NCBI GenBank assembly: GCA_037974665.1
Contig: CM075768.1
Location: forward strand, 7,899,501 to 7,963,500
DNA length: 64,000 bases
Direction of reading: 5' to 3'
Source: Ehretia macrophylla
Lineage: Eukaryota > Streptophyta > Magnoliopsida > Boraginales > Ehretiaceae
In this document: piece by piece, positions 35,179 to 47,953 of the stretch
Layout: every line of letters begins with the position of its first letter
Position numbering within the stretch: the stretch's first letter is position 1
Made by a program: the position numbers and the translations under genes
Notes under the pieces: generated by a model
Databases searched by the model: none
What the model was told of the DNA's origin: nothing
The model's input: the letters and a program-made list of their open reading frames with translations, nothing else

Positions 35179-35960
35179 GGGTAAATATCACTTCGCCCCC
35201 TTGTGATATACGAAACTATTACGCTACCCCCCTGTGTTTACAAAACTATCATAAACCCCCCTCTATTTTTAGAAAAACCTCACACTACCCCCCTTTATGA
35301 CATTTTTACCCATTTATAATTTTTATATATATTTTTTCTTTTTTGTATTTATTTTCACTTATTTTTTATTTATACTAAAAAAATTTAAAAAACCCAAAAA
35401 AATTTAAAAAATTTAAAAAACCCAAAAAAATTAAACTTTTTAAAAAAACCCACCCCCACCCACCCCCACCCCTACCCCAACCCTTACCCCTACCCCTACT
35501 CCTACCCCCACTTCCCTCCCCACACCACCCCCACCCCCACCCCTACCATCACCCCACAACCCCCCACCCCCAAGCACCACGCTACTGCTGCTGCTTTGAC
35601 TAGTAGCTGCTCGTCGGAGCAGCAGCATGGTTGCTCCGTCGAAGCAGCAGCGAGATCCTACTACTCCAACAGAGCAGCAAGGGGTCCTGCTGCTCCGACA
35701 GAGCAGCAAGGGGTGAGGGTAGGAGTAGGGGTAGGGGTGGGGTTGGGTTTTTTAATTTTTTTTAGTGTAAATAAAAAATAAGTGAAAATAAAGAGAAAAA
35801 AGAAAAAATATATATGTAAATTATAAAAGGGTAAAAATGTCATAGAGGGGAATAGTGTGAGGTTTTTCAAATAATACAGGGCGGTTTGTGATAGTTTTGT
35901 AAGCACATGGATTAATGTTATAGTTTTGTATATCACAGAGGGGCGAAATGATATTTACCC
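35179..35960. mobile_element. Foldback DNA element with C/G-rich core
   Basis: The 782-bp element begins gggtaaatatcacttcgcccc and ends gggcgaaatgatatttaccc. Its arms are inverted copies about 170 bp long containing several 'ccccctgtgtttacaaaact' units. Flanks aacatttta and aacatttaa match at 8 of 9, fitting the 9-bp duplication of Mutator-like elements. The core is C-rich on the left, has GCAGCAG-rich words in the middle and is G-rich on the right, so the inner part also folds back. No transposase. The ends resemble the MITE at 8171-8593. Confidence 0.75.
35451..35578 (-). repeat. C-rich tract, G-quadruplex-prone on the minus strand
   Basis: About 125 bases consist almost wholly of C runs of 3-6 separated by a, ta or t (ccacccccacccacccccac, cccctacccctactcctacc). 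The complementary strand has many G runs that could form quadruplexes. A shorter G-rich counterpart lies at 35710-35747. Confidence 0.85.
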
Positions 35961-36399
35961 AACATTTAATCATGGTACAAATTTGTAAGATAAGGATACT
36001 GAAATTTTGACCAGACTTAGAATTGAGGTTAGCAGGGGCAGAACTAAGCATCGGGGATTAAGTGTAGGCACCCGATGTCTAGCTCCACCTTTGACAGTGA
36101 CACAACCAGTAACCAAAGGTTCAGGACACTTATTTATACATAAAATAATACTTAATTTATGCAAATTATAATAACTATAAAAATGTAAGCACCAAAACAT
36201 ATATAGAGTCTTCAAGACATGACTCTCCTTGTACAATAATGACATAACATATAAAAGAGAAAAAAATAAAAGACTATAGTAATACAAAAAGTGCCTTTTA
36301 TAATTGTTGTTGACGTGTTTTCATAGTTTGAAATCGTTGAATAATCAACTCATTATCAATGTCATTAACTACGTCTTTCTCTATGTAAACGATTAAACA

Positions 36400-38510
36400 A
36401 TCATTCAGCCAATCATCTTCTATTTCACAATTTTCATTATAGAAAATGCTCTTTCTATAGTGGCTATATCAACCGGTAAAGTCAATGCCAACTTAATAAG
36501 TGAATACACCAATGGATAAATATGATCCTTTCCAGTCTTAACTAGCATCTCTGCAAGGTTACCAGTCCCTTTTAACTTTGAGAATTCGTCATTGCTTCGC
36601 ATATCAAGAATATATGTCTCTAACTGATTTTCAAGAACTACCAAATTAATGGGAGAAAAATTATTTGGATAAAAATTAGCAAATTCAATCAATCTTTGCT
36701 AGTCAAATGTAATGAAGGAGTTGTCTAGATTCAAACATGCCAAACAAAGAAACAACTTAGTATTTCTCTCAGTGAAATGGTCATTAAGTACTTGAAGTTG
36801 CATGTCCACAATTGTATAAAATAAATCATTGCAATAATTGTGTAAATTCGTAATCTTTTCAACTTTACGTCGTGATCGTCCTTTGAACAAAAATATTTCT
36901 TCCATATTAGGAATGTCAATGTCATGAGTTGTGCAAAACAAAGAGACTTCATTCAACAAAGATTCTCATCCATTATCTCTCAAATTTTGCAAACACTATT
37001 TTAAGATCTTAACTAATCTCATGGCGTTAATAATATCTTGATCTTTCCTTTGCAATGCTTGTGATAATTCATTACTAATTTCCAACACAGTTTTCATCAA
37101 ATGGAAAATAAATACGAAATCAAATGTTTGTAACGTGTCTAAAAGGAGATTAGCTTTACCTTTTTTGCTCTGAACTCACTCCATCTTCCTTAATAATCTC
37201 AAGTATATCAATCACTGAGAAATACAAAAGAATCAAACTTATTCAACTACCATAATGTAAACCCCAACGAGTATCACCACTTCGTTTGAGACCAATTTCT
37301 TGATTTATGTCGCGTCCACTATGAATTTCTCCTTTTTCCAATGCTTCTTTAACTTTAGAAACTTGCTTTTCATAAAGCATGTCATGTCGCTTGCATGAAC
37401 CTCCAACAACATTTAGTAAAGTAGCAACTAAGTCGAAAAATGTAGCAACTTGAACATAAGTTTTTGCTATAGAAACAAGTGTGAGTTGCAATTGATAAGC
37501 AAATCAATAGTATAGAAAGCAGATGAATTTTCTTTCAAAATCAAAATTTTAAGACCATTAAATTTACCTTTCATATTACCAGTACCATCATAGCCTTGTC
37601 CACGAATTCTTGATACACTCAATCCATATCTGTTAAATAATGATTATATTCCCCTTGTTAAGGATAATGCAGTAGTATCACTTACATGCATTATACCAAG
37701 GAAACGCTCAACAATACTTCCTTTGTGGTTCACATAATGCAAAGCAATGTCCATTTCTTCTTTGTTTGATACATCACGTGACTCATCAACAATAATAACA
37801 AAATGTTCTTCTCCAAGATAATTTATAATTGCATTAGTAGTCTTAAATGCAGCAACTTTGACAATGTCTTTTTGAATCTCAGGTGCAGTTAACCGATTGT
37901 TATTGGGAGCATTTTGCAAAACACAATTCTTGACGGTTTCATTATGATTAGCAAGAAACTTGAGAAGTTCAAGAAAATTACCTTGATTAGTAGAATTCTC
38001 TGATCTATCATGGCCACGGAAAGTTAATCCTTATTTCAAAAAGAAATCGAATGCAATCAATTGAAGCAGTTAATTAAGTTCGATATATTTCAGAACTTGA
38101 TCGGATTGCTTAAAGATAACAGCTTCAGTGTGTTGGCTTTACTTCATCAAGTCTTGACACCTCTTGTAGGCATTGTTATGCTCACTATTTATACCTCTAT
38201 CATAAAGGTTAACTCTACTTTTATCACTTCAATTGGTAAACCCATCTGTAACAAATGTATCTTCACTTGACTACTTTCCAATATCAGGACTAAAAAGATA
38301 ACAATGCAAACAATACGCATCATCTGTTGTTATGTTGTACTCTAACCAACTACTAAATTTATTAAACCAAGAGGGTCAAAAGCTTCTAGACTTATCCCCC
38401 ACTTTTCTTTTAGGGAAATCATGATGACGGGGTTGACAAGGCTCCTCGTGCAAGTAGTATTTCTGCATTTTATCTCGATCATTCGTATTGTAAGACGTAA
38501 TTTTGGGCAT
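36400..38510 (-). pseudogene. Decayed hAT-like transposase with TTF-type zinc finger
   Basis: Reading the minus strand from 38510 to 36400, four parts appear in family order. First is a TTF-type zinc-finger region (about 38250-38490) with EEPCQPRHHDFPKRK, WLEYN and DAYCLHCYLFSPD. A DUF4371-like region (37644-38050) has EIQKDIVKVAAFKTTNAI and HFVIIVDESRDVSNKEEMDI. A middle region (37243-37491) has EIGLKRSGDTRWGLHY. A C-terminal hAT dimerisation region (36420-36600) has ALTLPVDIATIERAFSIMKI. Proteins of this type (ZMYM1/TTF-like) are usually 700-850 residues, which fits this span. It is dead: TGA at 38376-38378, TAG at 38271-38273, and several frame changes between the four parts. A possible left terminus (caggggcagaactaagcatc) lies near 36033, but I could not find the matching right end or an 8-bp duplication. 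Confidence 0.8.
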
Positions 38511-39092
38511 AATCCAGGATTTGTTGATAAATCTTCTAAATTGATCTTAATTCGAGGTTGCTTTGAACAATGTTATGCATAATATATGCTACTCACTTCA
38601 TTAGATCGAGAAGAAATTTGTTCCTCAAAAATTGACTTTTCTTTAGAAATTTATCCATCAAAATCTAGAAATTGATTTTTCTAGAAACAACCTATACATA
38701 AGAATAATAATTGCATCAACAAAAATAAACATATGAAAATGAACAAAAACAAGCTCACAATGTTTGCGTCTTAATCCCAATCTTCTTGCCTCTAACTAAA
38801 GGAGTATAGAATAAGTTTTGTCAAAGTCACATTGCACTTAAAAAAAATTTAAACATTAAAAAAATTCAAGTGCAATGTGACTTTGCAAGTGAAACATGCA
38901 AGTGAAATAAGTAGTATCATTTTTTTGAAAAAAGTACATTTTTATCATTATTATGTGACTTAAAGTTGATGTAATTGAATTCTAAAAAATGAACATATCC
39001 TTGTTGAATAAATTGAATATCATATTCGATTTCTTCATAAAATGGTAAATGAGAATATTTTGGAAGCAACTATATTCAAAGTCAAGTCAAAG
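38511..39092. other. Spacer beside the hAT pseudogene, with one perfect hairpin
   Basis: AT-rich sequence that may include the upstream part of the transposase gene. The only clear structure is the hairpin at 38822-38885. Confidence 0.4.
38822..38885. repeat. Perfect 18-bp inverted repeat (hairpin)
   Basis: caaagtcacattgcactt (38822-38839) is the exact complement of aagtgcaatgtgactttg (38868-38885), separated by a 28-base A-rich loop. It could be a very small MITE or a terminal structure of the neighbouring hAT element. No function can be assigned. Confidence 0.8.
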
Positions 39093-39133
39093 ATACATAC
39101 ATACATACATATATACATACATACATACATACA

Positions 39134-39218
<85 letters not shown>
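39093..39218. repeat. ATAC then AT microsatellite
   Basis: About 17 tetranucleotide units of atac (with one atat interruption) are followed by about 28 AT dinucleotides. Both parts would be expected to vary in length between individuals. Confidence 0.95.
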
Positions 39219-39220
<2 letters not shown>

Positions 39221-40439
39221 CTACTACTATTACCGATAAAATAAAGTTCCATTCTTCTACTTTAAACTTTTACAAAAGTTATTTTCTTTTTTAGCATTAA
39301 CAAATCACAACATTCTTTTACCTCAATAAATTTTATTATTTTAACCTTAAAATCTTAGCATTAAATTATTTGTTTCATTCAACAGACAATGAATGAAGGG
39401 AAAACATTGTCAAACAATATAATAAATTAACAGACAATAAAATGAATAAATGATTACACAACCTCTTAGTATTATATTAATAGAACTTTACCTATTATAA
39501 GTTATCACACTAGACTCCACACATTGTTTGACAAAAAAAAAAGACTCCACACACTACATAACGAGACCAAAGGTCTCTATTTATAGATGTCCACACAGTC
39601 CACATGGACCACATTGCCACTCAAAGCCACTCAAAAATCAAATTCAGTTGAGGCTTTGCCAACTTAGAAGATAACAACATTCAACAAAAGGTCAACATCC
39701 AACTTAGAAGATGATAACCTATACTTGAGTTAATAGTGAACAAATCATACAAAGCAAAAAAAGAAAAAAAACAGTGAATAAATCACAACCAAGGGCAAAG
39801 GCACATTAGAAAAAAAAAGTGAGATAAAGAGAGACAAATAAATCCAAAACTAGCAGTGGCAAAAGTGGCGTGAGTTGATTAAAGTCTTTGGTTTTTTTTT
39901 TGGGCTTAGCTTGTTACTTGAGCGTGAAAAAGGTGGAATGAAGATGGAGATCAGGTAGGTGAGCACAAAAAGAAAAGTGAAAATGAGTTGGCAGTGTTGT
40001 TTTGTTTTGTTTTTTTTAATAATTAAATGTGAATTTACTAAAATACCCCTCAATTTTGAGGGGTATGTCTAGTGTAGGCACAAGTATACGCTAATGCCAA
40101 TATGCCTCTACCTATGGAGGTAAATAGGATTAATCTTTCATCCTATTGTTATTTGTCCTTTATTGTCTCTAATAAATGATTACTACTCGTATATCGAATT
40201 CTATTCTAGCGATATTATACTCGTTGTATTGATCCTATTATCACTTCTCTCATACTTAACCATTCAAAATCTATATCATTTATTATTCACCACCTCCTAT
40301 GTGTTTGTTACCATATCTTGTTATAACGTAGTTCGTAATCATTGTTATTTCCAAATGTAGATGCGTAAAGACCGAATGACTCTTTCATTAAATTATTTGT
40401 AATGCCTACATGCATGATGTCCAAATTATTAATAATTTC
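39219..40439. other. Intergenic DNA, nothing recognised
   Basis: AT-rich, with A-runs and two short words repeated side by side (agactccacacat, agactccacacactac, about 39511-39556). No coding frame, RNA gene or retrotransposon domain is evident before the polymerase fragment that starts near 40440. Confidence 0.5.
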
Positions 40440-41984
40440 ATGTTTACGACTTCATTAGTTTAATTAATATTTATAGTAGTACCACTCACTCAATTGACGA
40501 GGAAAAGTGCCAAATTTGATTGGAAGTCAAAGCGTAAAAGTAGTTTTCAAGAACTGAACTAACGGTTGGTAACCATACCGGTGTTGACCATACCTGAAAA
40601 AATAAAAGGATTTGTCATCTACAGCGATGCATCATGTATTGGTTTGGGTTATGTGCTAATACAATATGATAAGATAATTACATATGTATCTAGACAATTA
40701 AAGGACCATGAAAAGAATTACCCGAATCATGACTTGGAACTAGCGGTAGTAGTTTTTGCTCTAAAGATTTGGAGACACTATCTTTATGGAGTAACATGCA
40801 TGATCTACTTTGATCATCAAAGTGTGAAGTACTAGTTCACCCAAAAGGAACTAAATATGAGACAATGAAAATGGTTATAGTTTTTAAAGGACTATGATTT
40901 CACTATCCAATACTACCTGAGCAAAGCAAATAAAGTAGCAGATGTGCTTAGCAGGAAACCCACGAGTGGTATAACAACATTAATTTTGACTATAGAAGAA
41001 TTGATTCGGGAACTTGAAAGGTTGCAACTGGATGTTATTTCGCAACATGTCAATAGAATTTTGGAGCGATTAACGATTCAACCGACTTTGTTGGGAAGGA
41101 TTAAAGCTGCACAAATTAATGATACAGCTTTGGAGAAGTATCATACCCAATTAGAGGATGGGCAATCATCATATCTTTGCATACATTAAGATGGTATATT
41201 GAAATTTGGGAAGAGATTATGCATACCAGATGATGCAAATTTAAAGAATGAAATATTGATGGATGTACATAGTTCTCATTTTTTGTACACCCAGGAGGAA
41301 TTAAGATGTATCAAGAGCTTAAGGAGTATTTTTGTCAGAACAATATGAAGATAGATATTGGCGAATTTGCGGCCAAATGCCTAACTTGTCAAAAGGTCAA
41401 GGCTGAACATCAGAAACCATCAGGTTTGTTACAACTCTTTGATATTCCGAATGGAAATGGGATAGGTTATCTATGGCTTTGTGGTTAGACTTCCAAGATG
41501 TAAAGAAAAGTATGATGCAATATGGGTTATTGTGGACTATCTTACCAAGTTGGCTCACTTTCTTGCTATGAGAACAAATTATAAGGTAGAAAGGTTAGCT
41601 AAAGAATTCATTGCTCAAATAATTCGGCTGCATGAAATTCCTAAAGATATAATTTTTTATCGAGATCCAAAGTTCACATCCAAATTTTGGGAGAGTTTAT
41701 TGAATGCCTTAAGAACTAAACAAAAATTGAGCACGTCATTCCACCCTCAAACAGATGGGAAAACTGAAAGGACTATTCAAACTCTAGAGGATATGTTAAG
41801 ATCTTGTGTAATTGACTTGGGTAGTAATTGGAACAAATATCTATCGGTTGTTGAGTTTGCCTACAATAATAGTTATAAGCAAGCATTCAAATGCCTCCCT
41901 ATGAGGCTTTATATGGTAGGAGATGGCAGACCCTTCTATACTGGGATATGGGAGAAAGAAATGTATTGCAATATGATCTTTTAG
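40440..41984 (+). mobile_element. Fossil Ty3/gypsy polymerase fragment (RNase H and integrase)
   Basis: The fragment starts in the segment just before RNase H (PLTQLTRKSAKFDW). It runs through RNase H ([37 protein letters not shown]) into an integrase with its zinc-binding region (CLTCQKVKAEHQ) and catalytic core (FHPQTDGKTERTIQTLEDML, FAYNNSYKQA). It belongs to the chromovirus side of Ty3/gypsy and resembles the intact element at 45234 in these domains. It is broken, with several breaks and large parts absent, and is clearly older than the elements nested beside it. Confidence 0.85.
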
Positions 41985-41992
41985 AGGATACC

Positions 41993-44155
41993 TGTAACGC
42001 CCAAGATTTTCATCATATTCATAATTAACTGTTGCATACCTTTATGTGCATTTTAATGAACATTTTCTTACTTTAATCAGAATTACTATTCACGGTAAAA
42101 ATTCGACTGTTTAATTTGCCCAAATTAATATTTTTCCTAGATAGTATGACTTATAAAAGGAACGAGAAATATGAGATTTTGAGCATTGGATATCGGGAAC
42201 GCGCGTTAAAAAAATGTTTCTTGCATCGTATGAATAGTAAAACTATATAATAACATTAGATTTTGACTAGTTAGTTTTTAATTGGCATTTTGGCATTTTG
42301 ACCAAGTTTTTATAAGCAATTGACCTAAATTATTTATACACACATATTATATAACTTATATATTACACATTAGCTCACAAACAATTGCAAAAATTCTATC
42401 CCTATCCCCCTTGGAGTTGACGGCAAAAGGTAAAAGGAAGGAGCAAAATTTTTCTTTCAACTTTGCATTTCAAGCTCTTGCAAGACTTTTAAGAATGGAT
42501 TCAGCCTATTTAGAGCCTTCTTCTTGCTTCTACAAGGGTTATTGGGTAAGGAATTAAGCATTTATTTGCATTTAAAGTTTATGTCGATGTTTGTGATTTT
42601 CTTGATTTGTTCATATTAGCTTGTGTAATGTTCAAATCTTGTATAATAGAGTGTTGACATGTCATGTAGACCTTATTTGAGTAGTTTAATGGATTCTTTA
42701 ATTGTTATTTGCAAAGATTCAAATGTTGAAGATGATGAATAGTACCCAATCTAGGGTTTTGTTAAAATTTGCTTATAGGATTGATTTTGTGCTATTTATA
42801 GGTGCTTTTGGTGTTAATAATCGTAGATTAATTGTTGGATGCGATTAGTTTGCTTGGAATTGACTTAAAATGCTAAAATGACTCAATTTACAAAGGGGTT
42901 TCGGGTAATTTGTGAATCCGGGTGCAAATGAATGAAATGGATAGTGTTTATTAGGTGAGTAGGTGCTTAAAATGCTTTTATGGTGCTAAATTGGGGTTTG
43001 GTTTGGATACTTGTAATTCAAACGCACTAAGGGACTTTTAGGGCTTTTGGGTTAAATGTGGTTTAAAGTGTGATTTCATGAGTTCTAGTGATGCCATAAA
43101 GTGTCATTAGAAGAGTTGAATAGCTTGTTTGGGATTATTGAACCTAGTGCTTCGTTTATAAGTCAAACAACCTAAGTAAACAAAGGGGACATTTTGGGTA
43201 ATTGGTTCATTTGAGTGTTTTGGTTGCTTATAGAGCTTCATTGTGGTTGGATAGTGGTTAATGAATTCCTAGTATGCTCGTAGTATCCTTCCGTTGCTCA
43301 GAAGATAATTATTTAGTTGGAATAAAAAAGGGGCCATTTGACCAAAGTGTTGATCGTGCTCGTTTTGGGTTAGGGGTTAGTCATGTATGTGCATGGAAGC
43401 ACTTTTGGTGTAATCGTGACATTGATTTGAGGGGTGGATTGGGTAGCTGTAGTTCAAAGTGACCTCGGGGGGCTTCCCGAGCTTTTGTGTAAAAAGTGGG
43501 TTTTTTTTTAAAAGCTTGAGTAGGTGTCCTTTAGAGTCCTTAGAGATGTAGGATAGTTGGTTTGTGGAATTTGCATCTTGTGTTTCGATTGGAACCTAAT
43601 ATGTGCTAATAGACGAAGGGGAAAAATGCCAAAGTTAAGTCTAATGTTAGTAGTTGACTTGTAGTTGGTTAATTGTGAGTTTAAATGCACTTAGATAGCT
43701 TGTGTATTCTAAAATGATGGTATTGTTAGTTGAGTAGTAGTTGATTAATGAATGACATAACTTAGTTGAATTGAAGTTCTATGTATATTGATAGCTTTGG
43801 ACTTAGTTGTTAGCGTTCTTGGTTTACATAGTGAGTGCATGAATTGATCCTTATATGCTAAGTGGTGTGTCTAGCAAGATTATAGAGTAACCTTGTGGTC
43901 ATCTAACTTGTCTAATGGTTAGAAAATGTAAAAAGGTTAGTTTAAGACAATTGAATTAGTAATTGATAATTATCTTGCATTTGGCTAGCTATGTGTTTAG
44001 TTGTATTTGTAAAGAATGTATATCTAGTTGAATGAGTTTATGAATTGAATTGCATATATGATTTCTTATGTAGATAGTTGGAATCCTATGCATGTATGTG
44101 GAATGTTCAATACGGAATGTAAGCTAAGTGAATTCAGAAGCATTAACAAGATATG
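41993..44155 (+). mobile_element. LTR of the outermost gypsy element, left part
   Basis: It begins tgtaacgcccaagatttt directly after the polymerase fragment, so it is probably that element's 3' LTR. It resembles the LTR at 1-2357 (for example 'accaaagtgttga' at 43341 and 182). It is interrupted at 44156 by the copia element and resumes at 63751. The other end lies beyond the window. Confidence 0.65.
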
Positions 44156-45233
44156 TGTTAGCCTAAAAGGCTTCTAATCTTGGTTTTGATCATAACAAAC
44201 CACGATTATGTCTAATGAGTTTGTTTAAGTGTGCATGAATGAGATGAATGAATGTTAACTCCAGATCCAAGTTCATCAAGCTAAAGAAGAAAGAAAATCA
44301 TCCATCAACTCAAGGAAATATAAAGATTCGAAGATTGAAGATGGAGCTATAAGGATGGAAACGAAAGTCATAAGGGGTACCGGTTGGGACTTGACCAGCG
44401 TTTGGGTCTTGCAAATGGTATATGGTATATGCTCAATGATGATTCCTAAAAATATTTTTGAAAATATTTATCTATCTTTGAAAAGATGTTACAAAAGATT
44501 CAATAAAAGAAGCATAAAAAAAACCGAAGGCCTTGCACCTTTTGAGCAAACCGGACGACCCCAGGGGAACCGGTCGACCAGTGCCAAAGGGGTCCTCCGC
44601 CCGAGGCTCTTCCACCGGACGAGGTCCCCTCGACTGGTCGACCGGTAGAGCAGGGGTCAACCGGTCGGGCCAAAAAGCAGTTTTAAAAATAAAGTCATTT
44701 TATGAACGTTGAAAGCATTAAATGCACACATTTCAGCCTCTATTAATCTCTTCAACTGCAATCTTTCAAAGTATAGATTCAAAGCAATTACTTTTGATTT
44801 TTAACATTATTTTCATCTTTGAATCATCATTGTACTATACTAGAGCAAGAATTTGTGAGCAATATTGAGAGAAGCATTCATTGTATTCATCTACCCTAAA
44901 AGAGGGCTTCTATTGTTAGTCTCAAACACTTATCAAAAGAAAGAGTTAAACACTTTGAAAGGAAATAATTCCTTGTCAAAGGTGTTGGGGTTGAAGCTTT
45001 GTATTGAGAAGGAATTTTTCTATTGTAAAAGCTTGAACTACCATTGTAGTTGGTTTGTAGACTCATCAACATTTGAAGAGTCACAATAGTGAAGATTGTT
45101 GAAATCCTAAGCGGGGAGCGTAGGTCGTGGACTTAGGCAGGGGCTGAACCACGCTAAATTGCGATTTGCAATCTCTCTCTCAACTCTCTCTTTGCATTAT
45201 TTTCTGTACACTATGTGTTTGATAAATTGTCTC

Positions 45234-47683
45234 TGTGAAACCCCACTTTCTTGCTTATCTCGTTTTACGTGCTTTACCTCGTTTTGCGTGCATATGATCT
45301 GTTTATGTGCTATAGGACCTAGAAAGTTATAATTTTGATGTCAATACTTCTAATACGTGCTAAATGTGCATTCATGAAATTTTCATCAAAAACGGAGTCA
45401 GAAATTTTATCGTCGATTTTCAGTGAATAGTGTTTTCGAAACACGTCCGCTATAATTTTGAAACTGGTCTTTTTAACCCTTCTAGACCTAGTCCACGGAC
45501 TTTAATAGACCTGTGTTTGATGAAAACGGTTTTAAAATCGGCTTAAGAATTTATTAGGGTTTTTACACCGACTTTTGCGAAAATCGAGTTTTAAGCCGAC
45601 TCGGGTGAAATTGTTGAATTGTAAAACTTCTTGTCACCTAAAAATAATCCACTTGAGATATCTTGGGGGTGGCATAATTATTTTTAACTTGGTGAACAAT
45701 AAAATGCAATTAAAGTCATTAAAAACACAAAAATACCTATTTAAACTAACTTTGACTTTGCATTTTTTAATTGACCAAGCTTTAAATTATATACTATCAC
45801 CTACACACACTCACACAACACAAAACACACTCCACAAACACACACATTGCCGTGAGAAAGAGGGAGAAAAAGAGAAGAGAAAACTCAAGCTTTTCAATCC
45901 AATTTTTCAAAGAAAAACCTAGTTTTTGTCCGTGAAACTTCGCACCGACTTGGATTCTGCTTGTTGGGCACGCATAGCACGCATTCCTAGGCTTATATCG
46001 CATCTAAGGTGAGAGAAAAATTCTAGATCTCAAAATGTCATTTTTGTGTTTTTGCGTATAAATGAAGATTGAACCGTTAGAATTGAAATCTGATGATAGA
46101 TTATTGCTCCTTGCATGCTAGGGATCATTATATACTAATACTACGAGTTTCTGTCGGATATAGCATAATTTTTATTTTCCGGGTATTTAATTTTGATTAA
46201 AATGTTCAAAGTTGAATTAATTGAGTTGTGTTGCTCGAAATCGATTGCCGTCGATTTCTAAATACTTGATAATTACGTGTTAGCGCTGTTGTAATGCCGA
46301 ATTTTCGATTACATTGTTCGTGTGAAAATCCGGAAAATCCAGCCATGACATCTTAGGATTTTAGGGTTATCGGGCATGATTTGGAGGGGTTATGGTGGAT
46401 TTCCGAGAGGGCTAATGTAGTAGGTTGAATGGGTGAGTGATAGGAACTGATTTGGCAATGTTTGGATTAGTAGATTGTAAGTTATGAATTTTAGAAGTTT
46501 AGGTTGTCATTCTTTAATTTCTTGAACGATGCCTTAGATGGTTGGGTAGTGTTCGAGTGATGAATGGTGAGTTGTTGATGAGTAATTTAGAGTTTAATTA
46601 TGTATATTATGCATGTCCGGTTAGATGGCCTACTTTGTCATCTAACTACGTTGTGTGTTGTTTAATTTAATATTGATGTTATATTGATGTTATTGATTGG
46701 TTATTATTGGATGCGGGAATCGGGCACTCTTGTTGTTGATCTCCCAATTGATTGATTGATTGATGATTGATGATTTATTTTTGATTGATGAATATGAAGT
46801 CTTGGTATGTGTGTGCCACCTCTCGGGCAGCGTCGGGCTGTCGGGTTGATAACGGCATGACTGCCATAGGCTACCCCCAGCTCGCATCACGGAGGTGTCA
46901 TGCAGGGAGGGGCTAGTGATGTACCTCGGGGGCGTGAGTGATGGGGAGTTATAAGAAGAACGGTTGAGATCGTGATGGCGTTTGGGGCTACACCAAGTAG
47001 TGTATCCTTATTGATTGGTTATATAGTTATGTGATGATAGCATTATTTGGGTTATTATTGTTGGTGTGTGTTTATTTGCTCAAAGGACTAAATCCAAGGA
47101 GCGTAGTGAATACTGTCGAGATCTATCGGATCCTCACTGGGCTTATGTATATAAGCTCACTCTCTATTATTGCATGTTTTCAGGTGTGCTTTCACAAGAT
47201 TACGGGTACGTGCCTCCTGAAGAGGAGAATGTGGAAAACGTGCCTTTCGTGGATGAGTCATATGTCCCTGAGTCTTATCCATGATTCTATGTTGTTAAAC
47301 GTTATGTATATTAGCTTAATGGACTTTTATATGCTTTATGGTTCTTAGTGTAATAGTTGTTGAAAAGATAATGATCTAAATGATGTTAATTTAGTAGCTT
47401 TCTTTTGTCTATGGTTAAGTTGTAGTTGTGTCTCAACTTACTTTTGAAATGTATAATAAAGTTGAGGTATTGTATGTTATGTTGGAACGGAGGCGTATAA
47501 CGAGGATGTTCTATTGTATAATATGGTTGTGTTGTATGTTGTTGTTTGTATTGAGGAATTACGGGATGTATGATGTTTTATGAGGTTGGTTTAGAACCTC
47601 GGAAATCTGTTTACTGTCGTTATGCCGCCGAAATTCCGTTGCGTCCTGACTGATTATAGGTGGGGTCGAGTTGGGGCGTGACA
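45234..47683 (+). repeat. 5' LTR of the Tekay-type element
   Basis: It starts tgtgaaaccccactttc and ends ggggcgtgaca. A CA-rich stretch and the word AAGGTGAGAGA (46006-46016) come first. A GGGCAGCGTCGGGCTG block (46827), the stem-loop (47139-47158) and TTTCAG (47178-47183) follow, in the same order as in the other gypsy LTRs here. Confidence 0.95.
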
Positions 47684-47690
47684 GTTTAAG

Positions 47691-47702
47691 TGGTATCAGA
47701 GC
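47691..47702 (+). promoter_or_regulatory. Primer-binding site of the Tekay-type element
   Basis: TGGTATCAGAGC, complementary to the 3' end of initiator methionine tRNA, lies 7 bases inside the 5' LTR. Confidence 0.9.
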
Positions 47703-47953
47703 TCATGTTAGTTGTCAGCCGGGGTATTCTCGGAATGTGGGTAATGGTCTTAGCATGGAATATGTATGAAAGGAAAGAAAAATGAAATATGTATTGGTAT
47801 GATTAATTGATTAAGTGATTATGTGATTTAAGTGCTTATGTGATTATGTGATCAATTTGTTTATGTGTTTTATATGAGTTTGTTATTTATGTGTTAATAG
47901 TTGTTTATAACCTGTCTACGTGCTATAACTGTGCTAACTCTTTGATTAGTAGA

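Noticed and set aside
35440-35709. Gly/Val-rich protein frame and a possible telomere-like repeat
   Set aside because: It is a by-product of C-rich low-complexity DNA. The units vary (cccta, ccca, cctac) and do not match the plant telomere repeat CCCTAAA.
39042-39239. Tyr/Ile/His-rich open frame
   Set aside because: It is the translated ATAC/AT microsatellite.
36033-40080. Full hAT element with terminal inverted repeats
   Set aside because: A plausible left end is visible near 36033, but no matching inverted end or 8-bp duplication was found. Only the transposase remnant is reported.
46690-47348. Paired short frames found again at 54135-54793
   Set aside because: They are the two LTR copies of one chromovirus. 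They overlap the stem-loop module and have no protein family likeness.
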